A model generated the notes under the pieces. That model did not search any database. It was not told the origin of the DNA and saw only the letters and a program-made list of their open reading frames with translations. The translations under genes and the position numbers were made by a program. DNA of 47,109 bases from Opitutia bacterium (GTDB lineage Bacteria > Verrucomicrobiota > Verrucomicrobiia > Opitutales > Opitutaceae): NCBI GenBank assembly GCA_016190985.1, contig JACPPI010000025.1:1-47109 (forward strand). Reading direction: 5' to 3'. Each line of letters opens with the position of its first letter. Position 1 is the stretch's first letter. Positions 25,506 to 35,246 of the stretch are shown one piece after another.

Positions 25506-25914
25506 TTTCGGAGCCAGATCTTCGCTCCGCGTTCTTTGAACCAGGAGAGGAAAGTCCGGACACCACAGGGCAGGATTCCCACCGAAAGAGGGGGCGCGGC
25601 GCTTCAAGGCGCCGTGACGGACAGTGTCACAGAGAACAAACCGCCATCCGGGCAACCGGGTGGTAAGGGTGAAAAGGTGGGGTAAGAGCCCACCGCGTCC
25701 CGCGCAAGCGGGCCGGCAGGAAAAACCCAATCCGGTGCAAGACTAAATAGGGGACTCGGCGGCCCGTCGGACAGTCCCGGGTTAGTCGCATTCCGCGGCG
25801 TCGGCGCAAGCCGGCAGCCCGGAGAGGCCGCGTCTTCGGGCGCGCCTAGAGAAATGAAGATCACGGCGCCGCTCGCGGCGCCCGACAGAATCCGGCTTAC
25901 CCGCTGCGGAACTA
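25504..25914 (+). ncRNA. rnpB: RNase P RNA, bacterial type A
   Basis: The catalytic RNA that removes 5' leaders from pre-tRNA. Conserved blocks are GAGAGGAAAGTCCGG near 25545, GGTAAGGGTGAAAAGG in the specificity domain near 25663, and the 3' core ACAGAATCCGGCTTAC near 25885. The ends pair as AGTTTC (25504-25509) with GGAACT (25908-25913), forming the P1 helix. The length of about 411 nt is normal for type A. The 5' end coincides with the stop codon of the zinc-ribbon gene. A strong terminator follows at 25923. Confidence 0.93.
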
Positions 25915-25922
25915 GACCATAC

Positions 25923-25964
25923 GCGGGGCGCGCTGCGACGAGCGGCGCGCCCCGCTCCATTTTA
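25923..25964 (+). terminator. Intrinsic terminator of rnpB
   Basis: GCGGGGCGCGC (25923-25933) pairs perfectly with GCGCGCCCCGC (25945-25955), followed by TCCATTTTA. Confidence 0.82.
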
Positions 25965-26059
25965 CAGGGCCGCGCCCGCCCCGGGGCGGCCCGGGAGGAA
26001 AGCGCTTGACTCACCGGAGGGATTTTGGGTCTTTCGCCCTTCCCAATTTTCCAACCACC

Positions 26060-26323
26060 ATGGCCAATACCAAGTCCGCAATCAAAGCCGCCCGCAAGTC
26101 GCTCCGCAATGCCGCCCGCAACCAGGCGGTGAAGACCCGCCTGAAGTCCCTCGCCAAGGCCGTGGCCGCCGCCGCCAAGGGCACCGACGCCGAGAAGGCC
26201 CGCGCCGCCGCCATCGCCTACAGCTCCGCGCTCGACCGCGCCGTCAAGAGCCACGTCATCCACCGCAACTCCGCCTCGAACCACAAGGCGCAGTGGGCGA
26301 AGCTGATCTTCGCCAAGAAATAA
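26060..26323 (+). CDS. rpsT: 30S ribosomal protein bS20
   Basis: An 87-residue, very basic protein of the small ribosomal subunit that binds 16S rRNA near helices 9 and 44. The sequence MANTKSAIKAARKSLRNA, then NQAVKTRLKSLAK, DRAVKSHVIHRNSASNHKAQ and a Lys-rich end, is typical. I chose ATG 26060, which gives the canonical MANTKSA start. It has no clear Shine-Dalgarno sequence. A possible -35 TTGACT lies at 26007. It is followed 22 nt later by a strong terminator. Confidence 0.97.
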   Translation: MANTKSAIKAARKSLRNAARNQAVKTRLKSLAKAVAAAAKGTDAEKARAAAIAYSSALDRAVKSHVIHRNSASNHKAQWAKLIFAKK

Positions 26324-26345
26324 TCCGCCGATCATTTCGATCTCC

Positions 26346-26379
26346 GCCCCGCGCGCCTCGCCGCCGCGGGGCTTTTTGT
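26346..26379 (+). terminator. Intrinsic terminator of rpsT
   Basis: GCCCCGCG (26346-26353) and CGCGGGGC (26365-26372) pair perfectly, followed by TTTTTGTT. Confidence 0.9.
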
Positions 26380-26421
26380 TGCTAGCCGCCGGCGCATGAA
26401 GGGTTGAGTTTGCCCGCATGA

Positions 26422-29343
26422 TTGGCGTTCATCGCCGCACCCGTGCAACCCAAGTGCGAACTCCACCTCGCCCGCGACTGGGATGCGGCCTGGCGCGAAC
26501 TCCTCCGCCCCTGGCTCGCCGCCCCGCCGGCCCTGCGCCGCGATTTCGTGCTGGTGCCGACACGCGGCCAGGCGGCGGCGCTCAAGCAGCGCTGCGTGCG
26601 CGAGGATCTGCCTTTGCTCGGCGTGGAATTTCTCACGCCCGGGCTGGCCCGCCAGAAATGGCTCGCCCTGGCCGCCGCCGATGCCGCGCGGGGCTCTCCC
26701 CTCAGGCGCCCCGCCCTCGGCCGCGAGCTGCTGCTGCTCGGCCTGCGCCTGCTCATCGAGCGCCGGCTGGCGCCACTGCGGCCGGAGGATCCGAGATGGG
26801 GCCTCTGGAAAAGCCTGCAAAGCGACGCCGAGCGCGCGCTGAACGATTTCGACGAACTGCTGAAGGCCGGGTTCGCGACGGCGGATTTCCCCACGCCGGC
26901 CCTGCGGGAGATTTTCGGCGAGCTGGTCGCGTGGGCCGGCGCGCTCGGCTACACGCTGGCGCCCTGGCAGGCCGAGGCCGCCGCGCTCACCCCGGTGCCG
27001 GCCGGAGCGCCGCGCTTGGGCGGGCGCCTGCTGCTGACGGGCTTTGGCGCCGAGGCCTGGGGCGAGTTTGCCAACCTCGCGGCCTTGGCGCGGCGCTGCG
27101 CCGACGTGACGGTCATCCTTCCCGAGCCGGAGTTGCGCGGGCAGGAATCACCCGATGAAAACTGGATCGAACTTTGGACCGCGTTGCTCGGCGTCGAGGC
27201 GCGGCTGATCGACGCGCCGTCGTCGTCGGCCAACTGCGCGGCGGTCGGGGCGCTGTGGACGGGCGGGGGCGGATCGGCTGCGCGCGCCCGGGTGATCGTG
27301 GGGCAAACCCGGACAGACGAGATGACGCTGGTGGCCGACGAAATCGCGCGGCTCGCCGGCGCCGGGGCGGAGAATGTCGCCGTGGTGTTTCCGCGGGCGG
27401 ATGCCGCGCACCTCCGGCTGGCGCAACTGCTGGCGGAGCGCGGCGTGCCGTTTGCCGACCTGCTGGAGACGGCGGGCCCGCCGCCGATCGACGCGCAGCT
27501 GCAGCGCGGGCTGCTCGAATTCTATGAATGCGGCACCCGGCTGGAGGAGCTGCTCGCGCTGTGGCCGCTGTTGCGCGCGCTGAATTTCGTCCAGCCGCCG
27601 CTCGGGGTCGTGCGCGACATCTGCGAGCGGCTCTTTGACGAGTCGCAAACCCACGCCCTGGCCGCCTACCGGGACCGGTTGCTCGGCGACACGCGGGCGG
27701 AGCGGCGCGAAGTCGCGCGCATCGCGGAGCTGCTGCTGCCCGCCTGGCCGGCCGAGCTGACGCTGGCCGACGCGCTGCAACGTTTCGAGGCGGTGGCGCG
27801 CCGGTTCAACCTGGAACCGCCGGCGAGCTGGCCGGCGCTGGCGGCCTTTGCCACGCGGGAAACGCGGCCGCTGCCCGCCAAGGTGATCTTTGCCACGCTG
27901 GCGGAATTCCTGCCGGCCAAGGTGCCGGCCGACGACACGCCCGGTCGCGGCCGCTTCGCCCCGGTCACCCTGACGACCCGCCGCCGGGCCGCCGGCCTGG
28001 CCTGGTCACACGTCATTTTCGTCGAGAGCAATGCCGGCATCTGGCCGGCGCGCGAGACGGCGAGCTGCTGGCTGACCGACGAGCAGCGGCGGGAGCTGAA
28101 CGTGCGCGGACGCTTCTCGCTCGGGCTGTTCACGAGCGAAGACCGGGCGGCGCTCGAGAAACAGGGCCTCATCGCGCTGGCCCGGGACACGCGCGAGCAG
28201 GTGATTTTCTCCGCGGCCTTGTTCGACGCGGAGGAGCCGGAGCTGCGGCTCGCGCCCAACGCCTGGCTGGAGCGCGTGCTGCTGGCCCAGACACCGGCGG
28301 CCGGAGGAGGACTGGAGGAAGTGTTTTTCGCGCTGGCGCAGGGATCCGCGGTCAAAACCGGCGCCGTTGCGCCGGCTGAATGGACGGCGGAGTGGCGGCG
28401 GCGGCGCGACCCGGCGGCGCCGTTCGACGAATATTTTCTCAGCGGCCCGCCGGAAACGACGCGGCCCGCGCGGCTCGCGGCCCGGCAAATCGAGCGCGGC
28501 GTGCAGGATCCGGCCGAGTTGTGGTTCGAGGCGGTGCTTGGGGCGCGGCGGGTGGACTGGGCGCCCCTGGCGCGGGCGCGCAAGAAATCCCTGGGCCAGC
28601 TCACCCACCGGCTGCTGGCCGAGGCGATGCGCGGCCAGCCCGCCGAGGGCATCTTCATGGTCAAGCCGTCGCCCGTGGAGGCCCGGGCGCGGCTGCGCGA
28701 AGCGCTGGCGGCCTTGCGGACGAAGTGGCCGCGCGACCGCTACTGGGATTCGCTGCACGGGGAGCTGGGCGAGCTGTGCGTGGTGTTGCTGGAAAAAGTA
28801 GCGGGCCTGCGGGCCGGCGACTTTGTCGCCGTGGAGGCGAAACTGCCGGAGGGCGCCACCATTCCGCTCGGCGGGGGCGAGCGGCAGGTAGTGCACGGCC
28901 GCATGGATCTGGTGCTGCTCGACCGGCCGGGGTGGGGCGGGGCGACGGTGGACATCGTGGACTTCAAGACCGGGGCGGACGCGAAGCTGTCGGCGGAGCG
29001 CATGGCGCGCGGCGCCTCGCTGCAGCTCGGGGTCTATCTGGCGGCGGTGAAATCGCTGGGCATCGCCGGCGGCCGCGTGTGGATGCTCAAGCCCGAGGCG
29101 GGGCTCGACGCGGCGCTGGAGCTCGGCGAATTGCCGGCGGCGCTCGCCGCGCTTGCGCAGCTCCAGCGGCACCTGGCGACCGGCTGCTATGGCGCGCTGA
29201 CGCCCGACCGCACCGAGTTTTCCCACGGGTTCGAGTGGCCGCTGGCCTGCGCGCCGGTGCCGCACGCGGTGCTGGCGCGGAAATTCGCCGCGACCTTTGG
29301 GCTCGAATCCGCACCCGCCGACGAGGAGGCCGCCGATGAGTGA
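26422..29343 (+). CDS. addB: AddB-like recombination nuclease subunit
   Basis: A 973-residue protein of the AddB/RexB type, partner of an AddA helicase-nuclease in double-strand-break end processing. The N-terminal inactivated helicase-like region contains FVLVPTRGQAAALKQR, TVILPEPELRG and NVAVVFPRADAAHLRLAQ. A middle segment reads WSHVIFVESNAGIWP. The C-terminal PD-(D/E)XK nuclease has GRMDLVLLD, then DIVDFKTGAD, and a later Gln/Tyr motif QLGVYLAAVK. No iron-sulphur cysteine set is visible, unlike Bacillus AddB. The start is uncertain: TTG 26422 or GTG 26443. The stop overlaps the addA start by 8 nt. Confidence 0.87.
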   Translation: MAFIAAPVQPKCELHLARDWDAAWRELLRPWLAAPPALRRDFVLVPTRGQAAALKQRCVREDLPLLGVEFLTPGLARQKWLALAAADAARGSPLRRPALGRELLLLGLRLLIERRLAPLRPEDPRWGLWKSLQSDAERALNDFDELLKAGFATADFPTPALREIFGELVAWAGALGYTLAPWQAEAAALTPVPAGAPRLGGRLLLTGFGAEAWGEFANLAALARRCADVTVILPEPELRGQESPDENWIELWTALLGVEARLIDAPSSSANCAAVGALWTGGGGSAARARVIVGQTRTDEMTLVADEIARLAGAGAENVAVVFPRADAAHLRLAQLLAERGVPFADLLETAGPPPIDAQLQRGLLEFYECGTRLEELLALWPLLRALNFVQPPLGVVRDICERLFDESQTHALAAYRDRLLGDTRAERREVARIAELLLPAWPAELTLADALQRFEAVARRFNLEPPASWPALAAFATRETRPLPAKVIFATLAEFLPAKVPADDTPGRGRFAPVTLTTRRRAAGLAWSHVIFVESNAGIWPARETASCWLTDEQRRELNVRGRFSLGLFTSEDRAALEKQGLIALARDTREQVIFSAALFDAEEPELRLAPNAWLERVLLAQTPAAGGGLEEVFFALAQGSAVKTGAVAPAEWTAEWRRRRDPAAPFDEYFLSGPPETTRPARLAARQIERGVQDPAELWFEAVLGARRVDWAPLARARKKSLGQLTHRLLAEAMRGQPAEGIFMVKPSPVEARARLREALAALRTKWPRDRYWDSLHGELGELCVVLLEKVAGLRAGDFVAVEAKLPEGATIPLGGGERQVVHGRMDLVLLDRPGWGGATVDIVDFKTGADAKLSAERMARGASLQLGVYLAAVKSLGIAGGRVWMLKPEAGLDAALELGELPAALAALAQLQRHLATGCYGALTPDRTEFSHGFEWPLACAPVPHAVLARKFAATFGLESAPADEEAADE

Positions 29344-32300
29344 ACCGCTGCACGACCAGCGCGCGCGCGACCGGTTCCGCGACGAGTGGGACCGGAATTT
29401 CGCCGTCAGCGCCAATGCGGGCTCGGGCAAGACGACGGCCATCTCCGAGCGGCTGGCGGCGCTGGCGCTCGCGCCACACGGGGCCGAGTTGCTGAAAAAG
29501 ACCGCCGTGGTGACGTTCACCAAGAAGGCGGCGGCGCAAATCGGGCGGCGCGCGCGCGCCGTGCTGCTGCGCCGCCTGCGGGAAAGCGGGCGGGCCGATC
29601 TGGCGCCGTTGGACCATCTGGAGCGGACGTTCTTCGGGACCATCCACAGTTTCTGTCTGCTGCTCGCCCAGCGCCATGGCCAGACGCTGGGCCTCAACCT
29701 CAATCCGGCGGTGGTGGCGGAGAACGACGACGCGTTGTGGGAGGAGTTTCTCGAGCAGGACTCCATGCTTTTCACGGCGCTGTCGGGCGGCCAGGCGGAG
29801 GCGTTCCTGCGGCACGCGCCGCTGGAATCGATCTTCGCGCTGGCCCGGCGGCTGGATCTCGCCGCCGCCCGGGGGTTCGCGGAGAAAAAAATTGCCGCCG
29901 CCCCGCCGCCGCCCGCCGCCGCCGTGTTGCAGGAAATCCTCGCGGCCCGGACGAAGACGGGCAAGTCCGCCGAGGCCTTGAAGCGAAACCAGGAGACGGC
30001 CGCGCGGTGGCAGCGGCGGTTTCAGGCGGAGAAGGGGCATCTGCCCTTCCCCCGGCCGGAAGGCACGGCGGCGGGCATCAAGGAATTGTATGCGCGCTTT
30101 TGCGCGCCGTTGAAAAGCTGGCTGGCGGAGGCGGGCGCGGTGCTCGCGGCCGAACTGGCGTTGCGCTACCGGGCGTGGCGCTTCGAGCGCGGCGTGCAAA
30201 CCTACGCCGATCAGGTCGAGGCGGCGCACGCGGTGCTGGCCGAGGCGGGGCTGCTCGACAAGATCCGCGCCGAAGGCTGGCGCGTGGTGCTCGACGAGGC
30301 GCAGGACACCGATCCGCAGCAATTTTCCGTGCTGGTGGAGATCACCCGGCCCGGCGGGGCGGCCGTGGGCTCCTGGCCGGGCCGCGGGCCGGGGCCGCGC
30401 CCGGGGCATTTCTGCATGGTGGGCGACGGCCAGCAGTCGATCTACGGCAGCCGCGCCGACATCCGGAATTTCCAGAAGCATCTGGACGCCTTTGCGCGCG
30501 GAGAGGGCGGCGAACGGCTGACCTTTGGCGTCACCTTCCGCACGCCGCACCGGGTGATCGAGCGGCTGAATGCCACCTTGCCGGCGGCGTTCAGCGCCGC
30601 GCGCGGCCACAACCTGGGGTTGCCCGCGGAGGAGGGCGCGCCCGCGCCCATGCTGCAGGCGGGCTATGAACCGCTGGCGGCCGGGCCGGACAACGTTCCG
30701 GGCGCGATCGGGCGGCTGCCGCTGGGCGCGGTGGAGCCGGGGAGCGCCAAGGTGGGCGACCTGTTGGCGCTGGAGGCGCGGAGGATTGCGGCGTGGTTGA
30801 GGGAGCGCGGTCCGGCGGGGGTCGGGGCGCGGGACTGGGGCGAGGTGTGCCTCCTGGCGCCGCGCAACGACTGGTTGATCACGGCGCGCAAGGAGCTGGA
30901 AAGCGCCGGACTGAAGACGGCGCTGCAGATGCGCAAAAACCGCAACGGCGACAACGCGGTGTTTGCGTGGATCACCGGCCTGCTCGCCGCCGTGGCGGAC
31001 CCGGAAAACAGCTTTGAGTGGACGGGCGTGCTGCGGGAGGTCTTTGGCATCAGCGACGCGGTGATCGCGGTCGGGCTGCGCGCGCAGAAAAAATTCCACT
31101 GGGACGAACCGGAGCGCCACGCCGGGCCGGTGCGGGGCGCGCTGGCCGTGCTGCGTCCGTTCGTCGAACGCGTGGATGCCGAGGCCGGGCCGCTGGCGCG
31201 GTTTGCCGCTGAGTTGGCGGAAGCGTGCGGCCTGGCCGGCAAGGCCCGGGCGGTGGATGCCAGCGGAGGCCTGGAGGCGGAATTGGAGCGGTTGCTGCAC
31301 CAGGCGGCGGATTCCGGGCTGGAGGGCGCAGGCCCGCGCGAATGGCTGCGGCAACTGCTGGCGACGCGGGAGGACGGGCGCCCGGCCGGCAAGCCGAGCG
31401 AGGATGCGATCAATCTGCTGACCTCGCACTCCGCCAAGGGGCTCGAATGGCCGGTGGTGATCCCGATCGGCTTGTGGCGGAGAATCGGCAAGGCCCCCGA
31501 GGACGGGTTGCGGTTCGTGCCGGACCCGGCCGGTGAGCTCCGGGTCTATTTTGACGGCGAAAGCGTGCCGGCGGCGACCCGCGAGGCCCGCGAGCGCGAG
31601 CGGCTGCGCGAGCTGGTGCGGCTGCTCTACGTGACACTGACGCGCGCGCGGCGGACGCTGGTGCTGCCCTGGAGCGGGGAATTCGCGGCGGCGCAGGAGG
31701 GCAGCTTGGCGGGATTGTGGGGCGCGACGCTGGACAACCTGCCCGAATTGGAGCCAGCACTGATGGAATCGGCAGCTACGGCTGGTCTGCCACACTCAAA
31801 CGAGGCAGGCGAAGTCTCCTTGCCGGTTCCGAAAAGTTTCCCGGCCTGGCCCGCGCGGTTGCTGCCGCACCAACTCGCGCACAAGCCTGATCTGGCCCGC
31901 GAGGCGCGGCATGAATCGGCTTTGGCGTTTCAGGCGCCAGGCAGCCGCGAAGATCCGGTGGCATACGGGCTGTGGTGGCACGAGACGATGGAATTTCTTC
32001 CCTGGCGCGGCAACGAGGCGGAGATGAATGTCTACATGGAGGCAGCGGTGGCAGCGGCGGATAGACAGGGATTCGCTCAACGCGCGCGTCGGGAGCTGGG
32101 GTTGTTCCAAGCGAGCGGGCTTTGGCGGGAGTTGCGATCGATGACGGGGAATATCTTCACGGAGCTGAGTGTGGTGGCACCGCTGGACAAAGTTGGCTGG
32201 GTAGATGGCGTGGTTGATCTTGTGGCGGAAAGCGCGACGGCAGAAGAGCTGTGGGTGATCGACTGGAAGAGCAACCAGTTGCGCAGAGGGGAGACGCCTG

Positions 32301-32443
32301 ACGAATTGCTACTGCGGTTGCTAACCGAGTATCGGCCGCAGTTGCTGGCCTATGGCGCCTGTCTGGGCCGGTTTTTCCCCAGCCGACGCATCAAGACTGG
32401 GATTTACTCCACGACATCGGGTGCTTGGCAGACCTTTACCTAA
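29336..32443 (+). CDS. addA: AddA-like UvrD-family helicase/nuclease
   Basis: A 1035-residue superfamily 1A DNA helicase with a C-terminal nuclease, forming the AddAB complex that resects double-strand breaks for RecA loading. Walker A is [10 protein letters not shown] (25-34), motif [15 protein letters not shown], motif [16 protein letters not shown], motif IV TFRTPHR, motif [17 protein letters not shown] and motif [14 protein letters not shown]. The terminal PD-(D/E)XK domain has [22 protein letters not shown] and [12 protein letters not shown] 29336 overlaps the addB stop, so the two are translationally coupled. Base composition from about 31755 to the end is visibly less GC-rich than the rest of the gene. 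Confidence 0.93.
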   Translation: MSEPLHDQRARDRFRDEWDRNFAVSANAGSGKTTAISERLAALALAPHGAELLKKTAVVTFTKKAAAQIGRRARAVLLRRLRESGRADLAPLDHLERTFFGTIHSFCLLLAQRHGQTLGLNLNPAVVAENDDALWEEFLEQDSMLFTALSGGQAEAFLRHAPLESIFALARRLDLAAARGFAEKKIAAAPPPPAAAVLQEILAARTKTGKSAEALKRNQETAARWQRRFQAEKGHLPFPRPEGTAAGIKELYARFCAPLKSWLAEAGAVLAAELALRYRAWRFERGVQTYADQVEAAHAVLAEAGLLDKIRAEGWRVVLDEAQDTDPQQFSVLVEITRPGGAAVGSWPGRGPGPRPGHFCMVGDGQQSIYGSRADIRNFQKHLDAFARGEGGERLTFGVTFRTPHRVIERLNATLPAAFSAARGHNLGLPAEEGAPAPMLQAGYEPLAAGPDNVPGAIGRLPLGAVEPGSAKVGDLLALEARRIAAWLRERGPAGVGARDWGEVCLLAPRNDWLITARKELESAGLKTALQMRKNRNGDNAVFAWITGLLAAVADPENSFEWTGVLREVFGISDAVIAVGLRAQKKFHWDEPERHAGPVRGALAVLRPFVERVDAEAGPLARFAAELAEACGLAGKARAVDASGGLEAELERLLHQAADSGLEGAGPREWLRQLLATREDGRPAGKPSEDAINLLTSHSAKGLEWPVVIPIGLWRRIGKAPEDGLRFVPDPAGELRVYFDGESVPAATREARERERLRELVRLLYVTLTRARRTLVLPWSGEFAAAQEGSLAGLWGATLDNLPELEPALMESAATAGLPHSNEAGEVSLPVPKSFPAWPARLLPHQLAHKPDLAREARHESALAFQAPGSREDPVAYGLWWHETMEFLPWRGNEAEMNVYMEAAVAAADRQGFAQRARRELGLFQASGLWRELRSMTGNIFTELSVVAPLDKVGWVDGVVDLVAESATAEELWVIDWKSNQLRRGETPDELLLRLLTEYRPQLLAYGACLGRFFPSRRIKTGIYSTTSGAWQTFT

Positions 32444-32525
32444 CGCCGTTGCGACCGAGGGAAAAGTCTTTACAGGTCAGATTCCGGGCCGCACTTTTCG
32501 CGCTCAACCGCACTCCTACACTTTT

Positions 32526-32627
32526 ATGGGCAATCTGAAAAAGAAACGACGTCTCAAGATGTCGAAACACAAACGCCGGAAACGCCTCAAGGCCAACCGC
32601 CACAAGAAGCGCACCTGGCAGAAGTAA
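32526..32627 (+). CDS. bS22-like small ribosomal protein (AURKAIP1/COX24 domain)
   Basis: A 33-residue, extremely basic peptide, [20 protein letters not shown] and then [13 protein letters not shown]. It matches the AURKAIP1/COX24 pattern (MG..KKRRKRMSKKKHRKL) of the mycobacterial bS22 protein and mitochondrial mS38, which lie in the decoding region of the small subunit. It is easily missed because of its length. ATG 32526 gives the family start. A strong terminator follows 33 nt later, supporting a real single-gene transcript. Confidence 0.85.
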   Translation: MGNLKKKRRLKMSKHKRRKRLKANRHKKRTWQK

Positions 32628-32659
32628 CCGGGAATCAACCGGGCTTTGTCGATCACCGC

Positions 32660-32687
32660 AAATCCGCCTGCTCTGGCGGATTTTTTG
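32660..32687 (+). terminator. Intrinsic terminator after the bS22-like gene
   Basis: AATCCGCC (32661-32668) and GGCGGATT (32675-32682) pair perfectly around TGCTCT, followed by TTTT. Confidence 0.9.
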
Positions 32688-32700
32688 CGTTATTAATGCA

Positions 32701-32826
32701 AGAGGCTATCCGAAAACTGGGTTTGCTGTGGTGGGGCAGCGTGCTCGCACTTGCTCGTTGCCCTCTGGGGCGCGACCAAGGTCGCTGGCCCACGAATACC
32801 AACGTGCGGATTTTCGGATAGGCTCT
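32701..32826. mobile_element. 126-bp MITE-like element
   Basis: Terminal inverted repeats AGAGGCTATCCGAAAA (32701-32716) and TTTTCGGATAGGCTCT (32811-32826) match at 15 of 16 positions. The interior holds smaller palindromic units (GTGCTCGCACTTGCTCG, GCGACCAAGGTCGC) and no open frame of note. I see no clear target-site duplication. It is probably mobilised in trans by a transposase with matching ends. Confidence 0.7.
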
Positions 32827-33026
32827 AAGGTTGCAGCAGGTAAACTATTATGAAAACTACGGCTGAACATAAAATGAAAGTGGTTTTCGTCTTGTCAGGT
32901 GGGTAAGTGCCCCATATCCAGCATGTCCTGCAAATGAGTTTTGTTCAGCCTGCCTTGGCGCCGCACCTGACCCGCCCAAGCTGATCTTAACCGTAAGCAC
33001 GCACCCCAAAAAGACCCCGCACCCTG
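32827..33026. other. Upstream region of the pil operon
   Basis: 200 nt, relatively AT-rich (for example AACTATTATGAAAACTAC), that should contain the promoter of the pilM-type operon. I found no gene and no convincing hexamer pair. Confidence 0.4.
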
Positions 33027-34067
33027 ATGTTTCTCGCGAAAAAATCGAAGGGCTTTTGCGTTGAAATCGGCGAATATACGACGCTGGTAGCCCGGCTTTC
33101 CCAACCCAAGGCACCCTACCAAGTGGAGGAGCTTAAAGAGTTTCCTTCAGCTGAGGTCACGGCACTCAGCGAATGGGTCAAGGGCGCGGACGGCAAGGGG
33201 TCGAGCGGCTATGCCCATGCGACTTGCGGGGTCTATCCGGCCAAGCGGCTGGTGCGACGACACACGTTGGACACCAAAAAAGTCAAGGAACCGGCATATT
33301 TCAACGAGATCTACACCCAGCAATTCAGGATAGATTCGGAGAAATACACCATAAAGACCCTGAATGCCGACGATGGCGGTGAATACGACATGGTTAAGGC
33401 CAGCCAGAAGGAAGCATTGTTCTGCGGCCTGCCTTCGGAGGAAATCATCAATATCCAAGACAGACTCCTGGAAAACGGCGTCTACCCGGAGCGTTTGGAA
33501 TTGGGCACCGTCGCCTTGATGGGCGGCTTGGTGAACTATCTTAAGTTCAAGCAAAGCAAATCTCCGGTTCTTCTGCTGGAGATGGGTGACGACTCGACCC
33601 AGAGCTTTATCATCAGCGCCGACGGGGTGGACATCTCCCGGCCGATTCCCAGTGGCATTGCCGCCATGATTCCGGTGGTGCAGAAGGAACTGGGCTTGAA
33701 GGATGAGGAATCGGCCAAGAAATTGTTTTACTCCAACACTTTTGATTTCACGAGCATGGGCGGCGCCCTCGTCAAGAAGCTGCTGAAGGAACTGCAGTCC
33801 TCCATCGGCTTCTATGAGGTGCAGACCGGCCAATCCATCGGCAGCGTGCTCTGCACGCAGCTGCCCGCCAGCCTCGGCTGGCTGGGAACCACCATGGCCG
33901 GCGCCTTGGGCGTGCCACTGATGAAAATGGACATGCTGCCCTGGCTCGAATCCCTGAACATCAAGCTGGCCGATGGAGTCACCTTGGGGCAGCCAGAGGA
34001 GCGTTGGGCCGGCCTCATTTCCCTGATCGCAACTTACCAAAATGCTGTCCCTGACGAAAAAAAGTGA
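33027..34067 (+). CDS. PilM-like actin-fold pilus assembly protein
   Basis: A 346-residue cytoplasmic protein with an actin/FtsA-type fold as in PilM of type IV pilus systems, which binds the N-terminus of PilN on the inner membrane. The N-terminal phosphate-1-like stretch is GFCVEIGEYTTLVARL. The phosphate-2-like region is VLLLEMGDDSTQSFIISADG, and a later GGALVKKLLKELQSSIGFYE resembles the helix near the nucleotide site. Similarity is distant and family assignment rests largely on the operon: PilN-, PilO-, PilP-like genes and a secretin follow. It overlaps the next gene by 26 nt. Confidence 0.75.
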   Translation: MFLAKKSKGFCVEIGEYTTLVARLSQPKAPYQVEELKEFPSAEVTALSEWVKGADGKGSSGYAHATCGVYPAKRLVRRHTLDTKKVKEPAYFNEIYTQQFRIDSEKYTIKTLNADDGGEYDMVKASQKEALFCGLPSEEIINIQDRLLENGVYPERLELGTVALMGGLVNYLKFKQSKSPVLLLEMGDDSTQSFIISADGVDISRPIPSGIAAMIPVVQKELGLKDEESAKKLFYSNTFDFTSMGGALVKKLLKELQSSIGFYEVQTGQSIGSVLCTQLPASLGWLGTTMAGALGVPLMKMDMLPWLESLNIKLADGVTLGQPEERWAGLISLIATYQNAVPDEKK

Positions 34068-34683
34068 CGCCCAGCCGGTGGTGGCGCCGCTCTGGCACAC
34101 GAACTTCCGCAACTTTGACCGGTTGCCGGACACCAAGGTCGTGCGCACCACTTTTTTCATCAACACGGCGGCGGGGGCGGCGGCCATCGCCCTGCTGCTC
34201 TGGGTGGGCTATCGGGAATACCGCCTGTATAGCCTCAGCGAACAGATTGCCGCCGCCCAGCGCGAGATTGACAGCAATGCCAAGAAAAACACCGAGGCAC
34301 TCCGCTTGTCCCAGATCTTCGCGGACGAGGACAAAAAGTTCGCGGAAGCGGAGGCCTTTCTGAAGATCCCGGTTTCGATATCCGAATATGTGCTTTTGCT
34401 CGGCCAGTCCCTGCCCAAGGAGATCTCCATAGATTTCACCGACCTGAGGTTCCCTGCAGATCCCAAGGTCCAGCAGACGGTCACAATGCGGGGCATGGTG
34501 GCGGGCAGCCGGGATTCGGCGGCCGGCGCCGCCTCGAGTTACGTCGATCTTCTGCGGGCTCATCCGCGCCTGGGGGTCATCTTTGACCCCATCACCCTGG
34601 ACAAGCTCACTCCCGACGCGTCCACCGGGTTCATGTCCATTGAGATCTCGCTGAAAGTGAAGACCGAGGTGAAAAAGCCATGA
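34042..34683 (+). CDS. PilN-like inner-membrane protein
   Basis: A 213-residue bitopic protein. The N-terminal cytoplasmic segment (residues 1-40) holds NFRNFDRLPD, one membrane helix is at about 43-60 (INTAAGAAAIALLLWVG), then a coiled coil (YSLSEQIAAAQREIDSN) and a periplasmic ferredoxin-like part. This matches PilN topology. Start ATG 34042 lies inside the PilM-like gene, and the stop overlaps the next ATG (ATGA), so translation is coupled on both sides. The assignment is by topology and gene order. Confidence 0.7.
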   Translation: MLSLTKKSDAQPVVAPLWHTNFRNFDRLPDTKVVRTTFFINTAAGAAAIALLLWVGYREYRLYSLSEQIAAAQREIDSNAKKNTEALRLSQIFADEDKKFAEAEAFLKIPVSISEYVLLLGQSLPKEISIDFTDLRFPADPKVQQTVTMRGMVAGSRDSAAGAASSYVDLLRAHPRLGVIFDPITLDKLTPDASTGFMSIEISLKVKTEVKKP

Positions 34684-35246
34684 CCTTCGCCGACATCCTC
34701 GCTCGCATCAAAAAGCAACCCGTTGGGTTCGCCTGCGGATTGATCTGCGTCCTTTGCGCCGGCTGGCTCTATTACCGGGGCGACGAATTTGACCAACGGC
34801 AGGCGGCGCTCAAGGCCATTTCGGAAAAAGCTGCAGTGATCAAATCCAACGTCGGCTTTGCCAAAAACCTGCCCGAGCAGGTCGCCGAACTACAGGTGTC
34901 CTCCAAGGAAATGGAAGGGCGCCTGGTCCGCGCCGGCCAGCTGGCGGTGAACCTCCAGTATTTCTACAAGCTTGAAGCCGAAAACGAGGTCAAGCTGCTC
35001 GATGTCCGGCAGAACCCGCTGCCGAGAAACGCCAAGGGGCTTTATGTCGGCATTCCCTACAACGTAAACGTGCAGGGAACCTACAAGCAGGTGATGGCCT
35101 TCCTCCAGCGCCTCGAGGCCGGCAAGCATTTTTGCCGCATCAACGTCGCGACCTTTACCAAGGCCGGCGGGGGCAGTGAGTCATCACAGACGGGCTCCTC
35201 GCTCATGACCCTGGCGCTCACTTTGGAACTCCTCGGCCAACCATGA
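34680..35246 (+). CDS. PilO-like inner-membrane protein
   Basis: A 188-residue protein with one N-terminal membrane helix (VGFACGLICVLCAGWLYY, about residues 15-32), a coiled coil (FDQRQAALKAISEKAAVIK) and a periplasmic domain with GIPYNVNVQGTYKQVMAFLQ, the PilO/GspM-like strand-helix pattern. It probably heterodimerises with the PilN-like protein to align the inner-membrane platform with the secretin. It overlaps the PilN- and PilP-like genes by 4 nt each. Confidence 0.75.
   Translation: MTFADILARIKKQPVGFACGLICVLCAGWLYYRGDEFDQRQAALKAISEKAAVIKSNVGFAKNLPEQVAELQVSSKEMEGRLVRAGQLAVNLQYFYKLEAENEVKLLDVRQNPLPRNAKGLYVGIPYNVNVQGTYKQVMAFLQRLEAGKHFCRINVATFTKAGGGSESSQTGSSLMTLALTLELLGQP

Noticed and set aside
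29087-31795. Minus-strand open frames of 650-900 codons across addB and addA
   Set aside because: Arg/Pro/Gly-rich antisense readings of genes with complete helicase and nuclease motifs.
32628-32700. Continuation of the bS22-like gene into a longer protein
   Set aside because: A stop follows LysGlnLys immediately and a strong terminator lies 33 nt downstream; 33 residues is the family length.
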